Part shown: positions 33,455-45,639 of the stretch, piece after piece
How the letters are laid out: every line of letters starts with the position of its first letter
How positions within the stretch are numbered: the first letter of the stretch is position 1
NCBI GenBank assembly: GCA_029255685.2
Contig: CM055311.2
Span: 7,259,031-7,323,030 of the forward strand
Length of the DNA: 64,000 nt
From: Silene conica
Lineage: Eukaryota > Streptophyta > Magnoliopsida > Caryophyllales > Caryophyllaceae
Direction of reading: 5' to 3'
The notes under the pieces: model-generated
Databases searched by the model: none
The model's input: the letters and a program-made list of their open reading frames with translations, nothing else
What the model was told of the DNA's origin: nothing
Program-made: the position numbers and the translations under genes

Positions 33455-36439
33455 TCAATATATATAATTAAAGGAGGTTTTTTTCGAGCGATACGTTAGT
33501 CTCCAACTATTACAAAACTCTATTTTTATAAATAATAATTTATTTATAATTTTTCTATTATAATTAGAAAATAAAAAAATAATAATATGGTAGTCTCCAA
33601 CTACTACAAAACTCTATAGTTATAAATAATAATTTATAATTTTTCTATTATAATAAAAATAATAAATTATTTACAATTATTCTATCAAAATTTGAAAATT
33701 AGAAAGACTTGATTAAATAATAATTTATTTATAATTTTCCTATTAGAATTATAAAATAAGGAAATAATTAATTAATTACAATTTTTCTATTAGAATTAGA
33801 AAATTGTTGATTATCTATAAATTTTAAAATAAGATAATAATAAATTATTTACTATTATTCTATTAAAATTAGAAAATTAGAAAATAGTTGATTAAATAAT
33901 AATTTATTTATAATTTTTCGATTAGGATAAGAAAATAAGAAAATAATTAATTAATTACAATTTTTCTATTAGAATTAGAAAACGATTGATTATTTATAAA
34001 TTTCCTATTAAATTTAGAACAATAATTTTATTTAAGATTTGTATACTTACTATATATGGTTATTAACTTTATTCAATATTTCTATTAAATATGAAAATGG
34101 AAAATGAGTTAGAACATAATTGTTTATTTACAAATTTGTTATTAGATTTCGAACATTATTCTTTAATATTTATATACTTACTATTTAAGGTTATTAACTT
34201 TATTCAACCTTCAACTCAGTTTGTCTTCGTCTTAACATTAAATGGGTCAAAAATAGTCTCACTTGGAGATATTAGACAAATTTGTTACTTTTCCTTATGC
34301 ATTATGTTTTTATCTTTTTCATATTACTTTACTCTTCTTAAATTTAAAATGAATATCATGTCTTAATTAAAAATTTGTGGAACTAATAAATGTAAGTATT
34401 TAAGTATTTCACATTATACACTTTCGTACTTAACAATGCGAAAGAAATGAGATAATTTCTGTAATTAAGTAAAAACGGAAATAAGACAAATGTCAAATAT
34501 ACTATACTTTAGGAGTATAAATGTAAATATTAAAGACCACAATGTTGATTTAGATAGATCAAATGGAATAGTTATGTGGATGACATTTATTTTAAATAAA
34601 TGAGTATTGAAAGATATTTCATGAACAATAAAATATTTTTTCCTGCATATTTTCACTTCATTCTTTATAGATGAGACATTATATATATAGTGACGTATTT
34701 TTTTACGAGGGTGGGGGTAGATATGTTTTGAGGGAGGAGGTAAATGTCTTTAGGGGTAGGGCTAGACTCCAACGTTTAAGAGTGTAATTTGAGTAGTACA
34801 ACAAAATCTCGATAGGCTGAGGTAATTCAGGGATATAGTTGATGATTTTGATGATCAAGTTGGTTAGTTGAGTTGTGAAGTTTTTATTTAATGAGTATAA
34901 ATATACAACCATAAATATAAAGAATAAAGAACACAACGACGTACGTGAGTCAAGCGGGATAACTGTGTTGGTGAGATGAAATTTAATTGTGTATTATAAG
35001 GTATTTCATAAATAACAAAGTAATGACAAATAAAAGGTGTTTCCGAGGCGGATAGAGTAAGCAGTAAAAAGATCGAAATTGTTTTTAATCATAATATTAG
35101 AGTATAGTTTACTATAGTTCGTATTCCTTTTGTTCCTGCATATTTTCAACTTATTTTTAACAATAAAATATTGTCTCATAGGTTAGTGGTTGATTTTACA
35201 TTAGATCTGTCGATATTTGTTTTTAGAAATGGGGTTAGTTAGGTCTCAAGGGATGAAGTAAGTGTCTTGGGAATATGGCTACTCTCCGACGTTTAAGTGT
35301 AATTTGAGTTGTACAAAAAAAATGTGTATATATAGGTTATGGTTGATCGGGGATATAATTGATTATGTTGGTTAAGTTGGTTAGTTAGGGGTGAGATGGG
35401 TACGAAGAATACCTGAATGGTATGGGAAATTGGTATGTGTGTACTAAGGTTGTGATTAGAACAACTGAAAAAGTAAGTAGATAAATTTTATTTAAAAGCT
35501 CTATTTTGTGAAAATAACAGATGCATAAATGCTGCAAAAATAGGTTAGAAATATATGAAGTAACATGTATATATACTCAATTTTAATTGTTATAGGGTGA
35601 GGGTTGATTTTACATTAGATGTGTTTATTTTTTTAGGGGTAGGGTAGATAGGTCTTGAGGGAGGAGATAAGTGTCTTAGGGGGTAAGGTCACTCTCCGAC
35701 GTTAAATAATGTGATTTGAGTAGTACAAGTAAATGTCGGTAGGCCGAGGTTCCGAGAGATATATTTTACAATTGATTTTGATGGTTAAGTTGGTTAGGTG
35801 GGTGAGAAGGGTGCTCGACGGGTATGATTATTCTCCGACGTTTACGGGTGTGATTTAAGAGATAGAAAAATATATTCATATGTGGGGACGATGTTATTGT
35901 CCAAGGATAAGGATATGGTTATGGTTGATTCTGATGGGTTTGGTTGCTTAGTCGGTGGAAATGGTTGGATATGGAAAATGGTGGATAACGTGAGATATTG
36001 ATTGGTAAAGGTAAATAGATAAATTTTATTGAAAAAGTGTATTATATAAAAATCAGAACTGGTAAATAATATAAATATTGGCTAAAAACCTATAAATTAT
36101 CACGTGTATAAACTCAATTTTGTTTCTTTGTTAAAAATAAAACTAAACAATCAAATGTTATACTCATTTAATCAAATGTCGCAGCATAAAATTTTAATAT
36201 TGAATGACTTTATAATGTTTTTTGTGTTATTAATCAAAAAATAAGAAAATAATAAAGTATTTACAATTTTTCTATTAGAACTAGAATATAATTGATTATA
36301 AAAAAAAGTTATTTACCACCTTCATGTTATAATTAGAAAACAATAAATTATTTACAATTTTTCTATTAAAATTAGGAAATAATTAATTATTTACAATTTT
36401 TCTATCCCTTATTAAATTTAGAAAATTATATTCTTTAAT

Positions 36440-37434
36440 TGTTGGGGCTGGTGTCCTTGACAATTAAGTACAATGACTTATTAAATCTCTTTAAGGATCA
36501 CAAGGGCATACTTCAGTATTTTTACCAGTTGATCCACATTTATCAATAACGGTTAGCTTGCTAGATAAGTTTGACGTTATTGTCATACGGATGGCGGTGA
36601 TCAACTGGTCCCTATACGTCACACCTATAGGACACGTTTGAGAGATGTGAAGGTATGAAAATACAGTCACATTTATGCCGGATATGACTAAACAGTTAGT
36701 CAGAGGTATTGACTATTAAATTAGTCAATAAGATGTTGAGATTATTATTTAATACGGATTAAATAATTTTAGCTAATACGGATTACATGTTTAATTCGTA
36801 AATTAAATATAAACGGTTATATTTAATTAAATATTGTATTCGCGAATTAATATAAACAGTTATATTAATTTGGGTAATTATACAATATCGTATTTTATCA
36901 GACCATTATTAATATATCAACTGTATTAATATCTGATAACATGTTACGATTTATAATTAAAATCCCGCGAATAACTTATAGCTAAATGGGTCGAATCACG
37001 AATTAGAATAAGGTAAGAGTGGAAAGCCCACTCTTACCCTACTCGAAAATTTCGGCCAGTGTAGTACATAAGGAGAAGACTTCTCCTTATGCCAGACTAC
37101 TCTTGTTGCACTGACAAAATAATCTCAAGGAAAAATTAGGGTTTGAGAGCATTCTTCTCCCATAACCCAGATCTCACATCTAAAACTCAAAAGGCTCTCC
37201 CGATATTGCAAGGCAGTTGGAGAGGATTTCTAGCACACGCGGCAACGTCTCAATCTAAGTCTTGGGTGCAAGTTATAGGAGGGAATTTGTGTTAATTCCT
37301 GTTCTTAAGCCTTTCGCGCAAGGACTAAAGGTTGTACTCTTATTCATGTCTTTTAATCTTATGACTATATACACGACTGTAATTTTCATTATAAACCTGC
37401 ATGTTTAGGGCGAATACACGTTTTATTCCCCACA
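36440..37434 (+). repeat. Copia 2, 5' LTR
   Basis: 995 bp, TGTTGGGGCTGG to CGTTTTATTCCCCACA. It contains a TTTAATACGGATTA-type AT-rich internal region and a GGAGAAGACTTCTCC palindrome near 37070. Confidence 0.97.
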
Positions 37435-37499
37435 AGTGGTATCAGAGCCTTAGGCCATGAAATTTTACAATTGTGTTTTTCATAAGGTTTAAATTTTTG

Positions 37500-37850
37500 A
37501 GAAATCGTGCTTTTCTGCCTTGACACTCGATCGAGTCTCTGTAGCACTCGATCGAGTGTCCTCGTACCAGGCATCGTTCGTGTGTTTTTGGGTTGTAATC
37601 GATCTTGTTTTCGATTCTTATTTGCATATTGTTAATTAATCGATATTTTTAGCAATATGTGAATCTTTTGTTGTTGTTTATTTATGATTTACACGTTTTA
37701 AATCAAAGATATAAACTTGTTTTGGTTCAAAGTGCAGCGATTTGCAATTTTTGACGAGTCACTCAATCGAGCCCTGCTGCACTCGATCGAGTGACGCTGA
37801 CACTCGATCGAGTGCTCCTGTTGCTCGATCGAGTGCTCTTTTTCTGGCTG
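37500..37850. repeat. CACTCGATCGAGTG palindromes in the Copia 2 leader
   Basis: Six or so copies of the self-complementary word ACTCGATCGAGT or close variants, in two clusters (37525-37560 and 37755-37840), between the primer-binding site and gag. Each is a perfect or near-perfect 12-14-bp palindrome. Confidence 0.85.
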
Positions 37851-39177
37851 TTTGTTTTCGAAAATATCTTGTTTTTATTTTCACATGGCCTAAAATAATA
37901 TACTGTATACGGAAATAGTATGTTATTTTTGTGAAACGGTTCACCCTCGTTTGATACATATTATTTTAAAACAGTTTAAGATAATGGATTATAAATTTAT
38001 TAAAATTGGGTGATTAAAACGGTATAATCACATAATTTTAATCCTGTAAGGTGGTTTGGTAAAAATTTGTTAATCATAATAACAGTATTATGTCATGAAT
38101 GAATTTTATTTTTAGTTGATGCATTTTATTTATCGTCTTGTGAATGCCTTGAATGCTTTCAATAACGTATTTAATTTTTGCAAACGGTTGTAACTTAGTG
38201 TGGCCTTAGTAGATTGTGTTACCGTAATGATGGAACACAGTCTTGCTTGTAATTTTGAGATCTTGTATCTCCGTTTTGGGTTTTTGCCATGTAATTACTT
38301 TTGTATTTAAATTAGAATGTAAATAGGGTTATATTTGTAATTTAAATTAGTAATTTTGTGAAGACCAAAGACGGAGACCGGATGCTCACTCCCGCTGCAA
38401 GGACCAAGATGGAACATCAAGACAAGCTTCTATGGTCCAACGGTGGATTCCAAGTTGTTTTATGTTTATTTTGGTAGGATAGGCCACACTAGGACTTTTA
38501 TTTACGTTTATTGCATTTATCTTTATGCTTTCATCGATAATAGCTTGCATCATATTCCGCCTAAAAACCAAACCACCTATAACATGCCTGAAAACTGACT
38601 CATGTAGAGGTTACGCGTTAGTTTTCTGTGACAATACAGATGTCACATGTCACATGTAAAGCCATCACTTTATTTAATTCATTCACGTATATGCTAGTTT
38701 TTAGTTCACTTAAATATGAATAAATAAAAGTTGATGGGGTCTTCCTCGTATAACCAAAAAATTGAGACTAGTCTTTATAAATCAGACTCCCATGAATCCC
38801 TTCTTCGTCGGTAGGCATAATATGACCCCTTCTACGTCGGGTAAGTGGGAACAGATGATTTATTTTATCTCAACATCATGGTCACTCGATACTATCTAGC
38901 GACTGAGATGGACTAATAGATAGGATATACGGAAATCTATCGACCAAGAGTTCCAACAGTGGAATTAGCCAAACTGTGGGCTTATCAATATACGGAAATT
39001 GAGTCTTGGGATCGTTTATATAATTCTTGAGGGAGATCAATTATATAAATGCATGAGTCTACGAGTTTAAATTCAATTTAATATAGACTTAAATCACAAC
39101 AATGAGTTGCTTATATGGTTTTGTTTTATCTTCTTTTTCAGTGTAGAACACGTTCATTAAAACTGATGTATAACTAA

Positions 39178-42100
39178 ATGGCTGGTGAAGACCCAATGCC
39201 AAGTGCCAAGCTAGCACGTGAATCCTGGCTAAAAGCCTTCACGGACTCCATGAATCAGTCTACTAGACTGAGAAATGATGGGTCAAACTTCTCTGACTGG
39301 GAGGCAGCACTACGGAATGCTGCCATTGCTGACGGAAAGCTTAAGTTTTTAACTGAGCCCATTCCGGCACACCCAGGAACTGGAGCTAGAGCCAACGAAG
39401 TTCGCGCTCATAGCGACTTCGTCATGGAAGCGGGTGCGATAAAGAACGTACTCATCTATGCAATGGAATCAAATTTGCAAAGACGCTTCATATCCCATGG
39501 TGCAAATCTACGCTCACTAACGAATTCTCGAAAGTTCCGAGAATCATTTCTTATGAGCATACCTGTCGCTTCTTTGAGGCGAAACTCCAGAAGGGCCAAG
39601 CGTTTAGCCCACATATTCTCAACATGATTGAGAATATCGAGAAACTGGAGACCCTGAACTGCAAGATCAGTGAGAACATAATCGTTGATCGAATGCTTCA
39701 TTCGCTTCATGATGGGTTCGCCCTCTTTAGGGCCAACTACTACATGAACGACATGAAGAAGACTCCTCATGAGCTCCACTCCCTTCTCGTACAGACCGAG
39801 AAGGATCTGAAATTAAGTGGGAGCGTGAAGCAGGATGTTCTCATGATCTCCCGTAAGGGAAAGGGTAAAGGGAAGGCTAAAGCTCAGGGCGACCTAGCAG
39901 TAGGTAAGCCCAGGTTCAAGAAACCAGGATTTACTAAGAGTGGGCCAGGTGAGTCGAGAAACTCACAGGGCAAGACTAAGAGCAAGGATACTAGCATGGA
40001 ATGCCACCACTGCCACAAGACTGGGCATTGGAGGCGCTCATGCCCCGTGTATCGCGAGGACATCAAAGCAGGCCGCGTTACTCCTGTTGGTATGTCTTCT
40101 TCTTCTTTTATTCACATGATTGAGATTAACCATGCAAGTTGCGGAACTTGGGTACTAGATACTGGTTGTGGTTCTCATCTATGTAATCATGTGCAGGGCC
40201 TCCGAAACCAAGAACCCCTAATCAAGGGTGAGGTTGACCTGCGTGTCGGGAATGGACCACGTGTTGCTGCAGTCTCGAAGGGAACATACGTGATCCAGAT
40301 TCCAAGTGGATTCGAGTTATTTTTATATAACTGTTATTATGTTCCTAGTTTGTCCAAAAACTAGGGGTGTTCATAATAAACCAAACCGCAATAACCGAAC
40401 CGAAAAACCGAAAAACCGTACATTTTTAAGGTTCGATTAACCGAACCGTTTTGACAAAGCGGTTCGGTGAACCGAACCGTTAAATTTATCATGGACAAGG
40501 TTCGGTTGAGGTTCGCAATTTTAGAAAAGAGGTTAACCGCGAACCGAACCGTTCACAAAAAAGTAAGCAAAAAATAAAAATATTATATAAAACATTGTTC
40601 TTTTGTTTAATTAAAAAGTGTTTCCAGATTCAAAAATGGTTAAAATGATTAATATTAAAGTTTTACGTATTAACTTTATTGTTTAGTATAATTAAATATT
40701 AAAAATTTAATTAAACTACTAGATAAAAATCTCGAAAACTAAAGAAAAAGTAAATTTAGCATGTTTATAGGTTAACCGGTAACCGAACCGCAAATAACCG
40801 TTTAAAGTGGTTAACCGAACCGCAAATAACCGTGAGGAACGGTGCGGTTTAGGTTCGGTGTTTTGCCAAACCGAACCGTGTGCGAACCGAATTAAATATG
40901 AGGTTCGGTGAACCGAACCGCGAATGAACGCCCCTACCAAAAACATTATTTCAGTTTCTGCAGTTGACAAACTCGGTTTTTCATTTGTAATAGAGAATAA
41001 TAGCTGTATTTTCTCCTTACACAATATGATTTATGGCAAGGCAGTTTCCATGAATGGAATTTATGTTTTAGATAAAACCACCGAGATATTACATGTGAAT
41101 AACAAGAGATTAAAGGTAGGTGACAAAGATCAAACTTACCTATGGCATTGTCGTATGGGACACATAAATGAGAAACGCGTAAAACAGCTCATACAGAATG
41201 GAGTTATCTCGCCCTTTGATTTCGAATCATATGGCACGTGTGAATCATGTCTCATCGGTAAGATGACTCGTATTTCCTTCAAAGGTGTTGGAATGCGCGC
41301 TGCCGACCTATTAGGACTCATACATACAGACGTATGTGGCCCTATGTCGATCAACGCACGAGAAGGCTATAGGTATTTCATCACTTTCACGGATGATTTG
41401 AGTAGATATGGCTATGTCTACTTAATAAAGCACAAAAGTGAATCCTTTGACAAGTTCAAAGAATACCAGAATCAGGTACAGAACCAACTGGGAAGAAAGA
41501 TTAAAGCACTACGTTCTGATCGTGGTGGTGAGTATCTTTCACACGAGTTTGATCAACACCTTAAAGACTGTGGCATCGTCCTACAGTTAACTCCACCTGG
41601 AACACCACAATTAAATGGTGTGTCCGAACGGAGGAATCGAACTCTACTTGATATGGTTCGATCCATGATGAGTCACACCGTTGTGCCTGATTCATTGTGG
41701 GGCTATGCTCTTTTGTCAGCCGCTCTAATACTTAACCGAAGTCCGTCTAAAGCCGTTGACAAGACTCCATACGAATTATGGAAAGGAACGGTCCCTAACT
41801 TGTCCTTTATTCGGGTTTGGGGCTGCGAGGCTTATGTCAAGTGGAGACACGAGGATAAGCTCGGCCCGCGATCGGTCAAGACATACTTTATAGGCTATCC
41901 AAAGGGAACTTTTGGTCATTACTTCTACTCGCCAACCGAACAACGTGTTTTTGTTGCGGCTAGTGCGACGTTCTTAGAGAAAGAATTTCTCGAGAACAAG
42001 TCGAGTAATAGAACCTTCGAGTTATCGGAGGTTCAAGAACCAACTACCGAGCAACCATTGAAGGAAACAGTACCTTCAACCGAGGCTGCGGTAGATATCC

Positions 42101-43782
42101 CTGAGGAACCTAGGAGGTCGGGAAGAGTCTCTATTCCTCCGGACAGATACATTGGTATGGTCGAGGAACATGATATAGATGACGTCTTACTCCTAGAGGG
42201 TAATGAACCCACGACCTATAAAGGTGCCATGACCAGTTCTGACTCAAAACTATGGCTAGAAGCCATGCAATCCGAGATGGACTCCATGTATGAGAACAAC
42301 GTGTGGGATCTTGTGGACCTACCTGCAAAGGTACGTCCCCTTCAATGCAAATGGCTTTACAAGATAAAGCATGCCGTGGAAGGACAACAAGATATCCACA
42401 AGGCCAGACTAGTTGCTAAAGGTTTCACCCAAGTGCCAGGCTTGCACTACGATGAGATTTTTGCACCCGTAGTCATGCTACGTTCCATTCGGATTATCTT
42501 AGCGATCGCCGCATTTCACGATTATGAAATATGGCAAATGGACGTTAAAACCGCCTTCTTAAACGGATATTTGGAGGAAGAGTTGTACATGGTACAACCT
42601 GAGGGTTTTATCGATCCAGCGCATCCTAAGAAAGTTTGCAAGCTTAAGCGTTCCATCTATGGACTTAAGCAAGCATCGCGGAGTTGGAATCATCGCTTCG
42701 ACCAAGTGATAAAAGAGAATGGTTTTATTCGATCAGTCGAGGAACCATGTCTCTATATCAAGTCGAGTGGGAGCAAGATTGTATTCCTAGTACTGTATGT
42801 CGACGACGTACTCTTGATTGGGAATGACATACCTCTCTTATCTTCGGTTAAAGCATGGTTGAAAAACCATTTCCAGATGAAAGATCTGGGAGAGGCACAA
42901 AGAATTTTGGGCATCCGTATCTACAGGGATAGATCAAGACGGATGTTGTCTCTCAGTCAGGAGTCTTATATAGATAAGATTCTAGAGAGATTCAGCATGA
43001 CGAACTCCAAGAAGGGGTTCCTTCCTATGACTACTGGGCTTCACTTGAGCAAGTCTCAAGAAGCCAAGACATTGGAAGAGAAAGAGCGCATGAGTCGGAT
43101 TCCTTATGCTTCGGCAATAGGATCGATCATGTATGCCATGTAATGCACACGTCCAGACGTTGCATATGCATTGAGTATGACCAGTCGATTCCAAGCTCAT
43201 CCAGGTGAACCACACTGGATGGCCGTGAAAAACATTCTTAAGTACCTACGGAGGACTAAAGATTGGGGATTGACTTACGGAGGCGACTCGACGCTCTGCG
43301 CTACGGGTTACGCAGATGCTAGCTTCCAAACGGATCGAGATGACTCGAAATCTCAGTCTGGATTCGTTTTTACTCTTAATGGCGCTGCTGTCAGCTGGAA
43401 AAGTTCTAAACAGAGTGTTACAGCAGATTCTACGACTGAGTCCGAGTACTATGCCGCCTCGGAAGCAACTAAGGAAGCAATATGGATGCGTCAATTCTTA
43501 CAAGGACTCTCGGTAGTGCCAAGTTCAAATGACCCAATCACCGTTTATTGTGACAATAACGGTGCCATCTTCCAAGCTAAGGAGCATAAGTCTAGCAACA
43601 AGGCTAGACATGTACAACGGAAAGCTCATCTAATCAGAGATTACGTGGAGCAAAAGGAGATATTCATTGATAAGATAGCTACGGATGACAACATAGCTGA
43701 TCCTCTCACAAAAACATTACCACGTGATAAGCATGAAGGGCACATTCATTCCATGGGAATTAGATGTGTTCCTAAGTTGTAA
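39178..43782 (+). pseudogene. Copia 2 gag-pol region, broken
   Basis: Copia domain order is clear. Gag begins MAGEDPMPSAKLA, with a CCHC knuckle (CHHCHKTGHWRRSC, about 40005), protease (WVLDTGCGSHLC, about 40150), integrase (GHINEKR, about 41160; RSDRGGEY, about 41515), reverse transcriptase (YVDDVLLIGN, about 42800) and RNase H (YADASFQTDRD, about 43315; ADPLTKTLP near the end). It is interrupted by the MITE at 40362-40936 and a few further breaks. Given the young LTRs, it probably moved with help from other copies or was broken very recently. Confidence 0.93.
40362..40936 (+). mobile_element. hAT-type MITE, copy A, inside Copia 2
   Basis: 575 bp with terminal repeats TAGGGGTGTTCAT and ATGAACGCCCCTA and a perfect 8-bp target duplication CCAAAAAC (40354-40361 and 40937-40944), the hallmark of hAT insertions. 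The interior has no gene and is filled with AACCGAACCG/CGGTTCGGTT words that make the ends strongly self-complementary. A relative lies at 22332-22884 in the opposite orientation. This is the youngest layer of the nest. Confidence 0.95.
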
Positions 43783-44644
43783 TACTCTTTTATGAATTCA
43801 TGTAATAATTCTTTTCTCGTGTACTCTATTCAACCTTATTGTTATGATATATAATGTTTTGTTTCTCATGTGGAATTGTATGCCAATTTTGAACACCACA
43901 AAGTGAACTGATTAACATTACATCGTTTTGGTCCTTGATTACCCACTTGAGCTGATAACTCAGGTAATCATTTTGTGACGTTGGTTGATGGTGGGTTCAA
44001 CGAGCCATAAGTCACATGGCTGACTGACCAATCACAAAGGCGAGTTATACGGATATCTCGTAGGACACCCCGTGACAACGTTATGGAGTCCTAAATGTTT
44101 TATAACATTGGGTGCCAGGTCGTGGATAGGACCTCCATAGTGTTCCTTAGAGTCGAGTCTTTTGACTTTCAACTGTCTCTTGGGATTAAGGCAGATTTTG
44201 GGTAACTTTGGTTTCTTTCCCACGGTCATCGTAACAGGGGCCAAGAGGATTTTTTCTGGGTTATTTCATGCTGCGCGAAAATCGGCAGGATTCGAGTTGA
44301 GGGAAATATCCAAACCCTTATCAGGATTTTATCATTTCTCAGGGCCACTCGAGGAGTAGTAACTGAAATGCATGGCCATGCTCGAATACAGATTCGTTTT
44401 ATCAGTTAAGTTACTCTCTAGTCGGGGAAACCACTCTTGATACAGATCGCTTGTGAGATACGACCTTTGCGAATGCGGATTTGCAAATTGTCTTACATTG
44501 AGTGGGAGAAATTTTAAAAGGATATGAGAATCGGTTATCGCACCTACACTTGTACGGACAAGTGGGAGTTTGTTGGAGCTTGTGTCCTCCACATGTAGTG
44601 TGATAACGTCATTGCACATACCATTGTACGGACAACTGGGAGAT
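43783..44644 (+). other. Copia 2 region between coding sequence and 3' LTR
   Basis: About 860 bp without a gene. Near its end the motif TTGTACGGACAAGTGGGAGT and an LTR-start-like TGTTGGAGCTTGTGTCC (44571) occur, followed about 75 bp later by the real purine tract and LTR start TGTTGGGGCTGG (44645). The junction was therefore partly duplicated. Confidence 0.7.
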
Positions 44645-45639
44645 TGTTGGGGCTGGTGTCCTTGACAATTAAGTACAATGACTTATTAAATCTCTTTAAG
44701 GATCACAAGGGCATACTTCAGTATTTTTACCAGTTGATCCACGTTTATCAATAACGGTTGGCTTGCTAGATAAGTTTGACGTTATTGTCATACGGATGGC
44801 GGTGATCAACTGATCCCTATACGTCACACCTATAGGACACGTTTGAGAGATGTGAAGGTATGAAAATACAGTCACATTTATGCCGGATATGACTAAACAG
44901 TTAGTCAGAGGTATTGACTATTAAATTAGTCAATAAGATGTTGAGATTATTATTTAATACGGATTAAATAATTTTAGCTAATACGGATTACATGTTTAAT
45001 TCGTAAATTAAATATAAACGGTTATATTTAATTAAATATTGTATTCGCGAATTAATATAAACAGTTATATTAATTTGGGTAATTATACAATATCGTATTT
45101 TATCAGACCATTATTAATATATCAACTGTATTAATATCTGATAACATGTTACGATTTATAATTAAAATCCCGCGAATAACTTATAGCTAAATGGGTCGAA
45201 TCACGAATTAGAATAAGGTAAGAGTGGAAAGCCCACTCTTACCCTACTCGAAAATTTCGGCCAGTGTAGTACATAAGGAGAAGACTTCTCCTTATGCCAG
45301 ACTACTCTTGTTGCACTGACAAAATAATCTCAAGGAAAAATTAGGGTTTGAGAGCATTCTTCTCCCATAACCCAGATCTCACATCTAAAACTCAAAAGGC
45401 TCTCCCGATATTGCAAGGCAGTTGGAGAGGATTTCTAGCACACGCGGCAACGTCTCAATCTAAGTCTTGGGTGCAAGTTATAGGAGGGAATTTGTGTTAA
45501 TTCCTGTTCTTAGGCCTTTCGCGCAAGGACTAAAGGTTGTACTCTTATTCTTGTCTTTTAATCTTATGACTATATACACAACTGTAATTTTCATTATAAT
45601 CCTGCATGTTTAGGGCGAATACACGTTTTATTCCCCACA
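44645..45639 (+). repeat. Copia 2, 3' LTR
   Basis: 995 bp, over 99% identical to the 5' copy by eye, followed by the TTAAT target duplication. Confidence 0.97.

Larger units (their letters stand above)
36440..45639 (+). mobile_element. Ty1/copia element with 995-bp LTRs, broken
   Basis: LTRs at 36440-37434 and 44645-45639, target duplication TTAAT (36435-36439 and 45640-45644), and a primer-binding site TGGTATCAGAGCC after the 5' LTR. It has a long leader (37435-39177) and about 860 bp between the coding region and the 3' LTR. The two LTRs differ at about seven positions in 995, roughly 0.3 million years at the usual rate. The coding region is broken: a MITE insertion plus about two or three other breaks. 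It lies inside the Helitron, so the Helitron is older. Confidence 0.96.
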
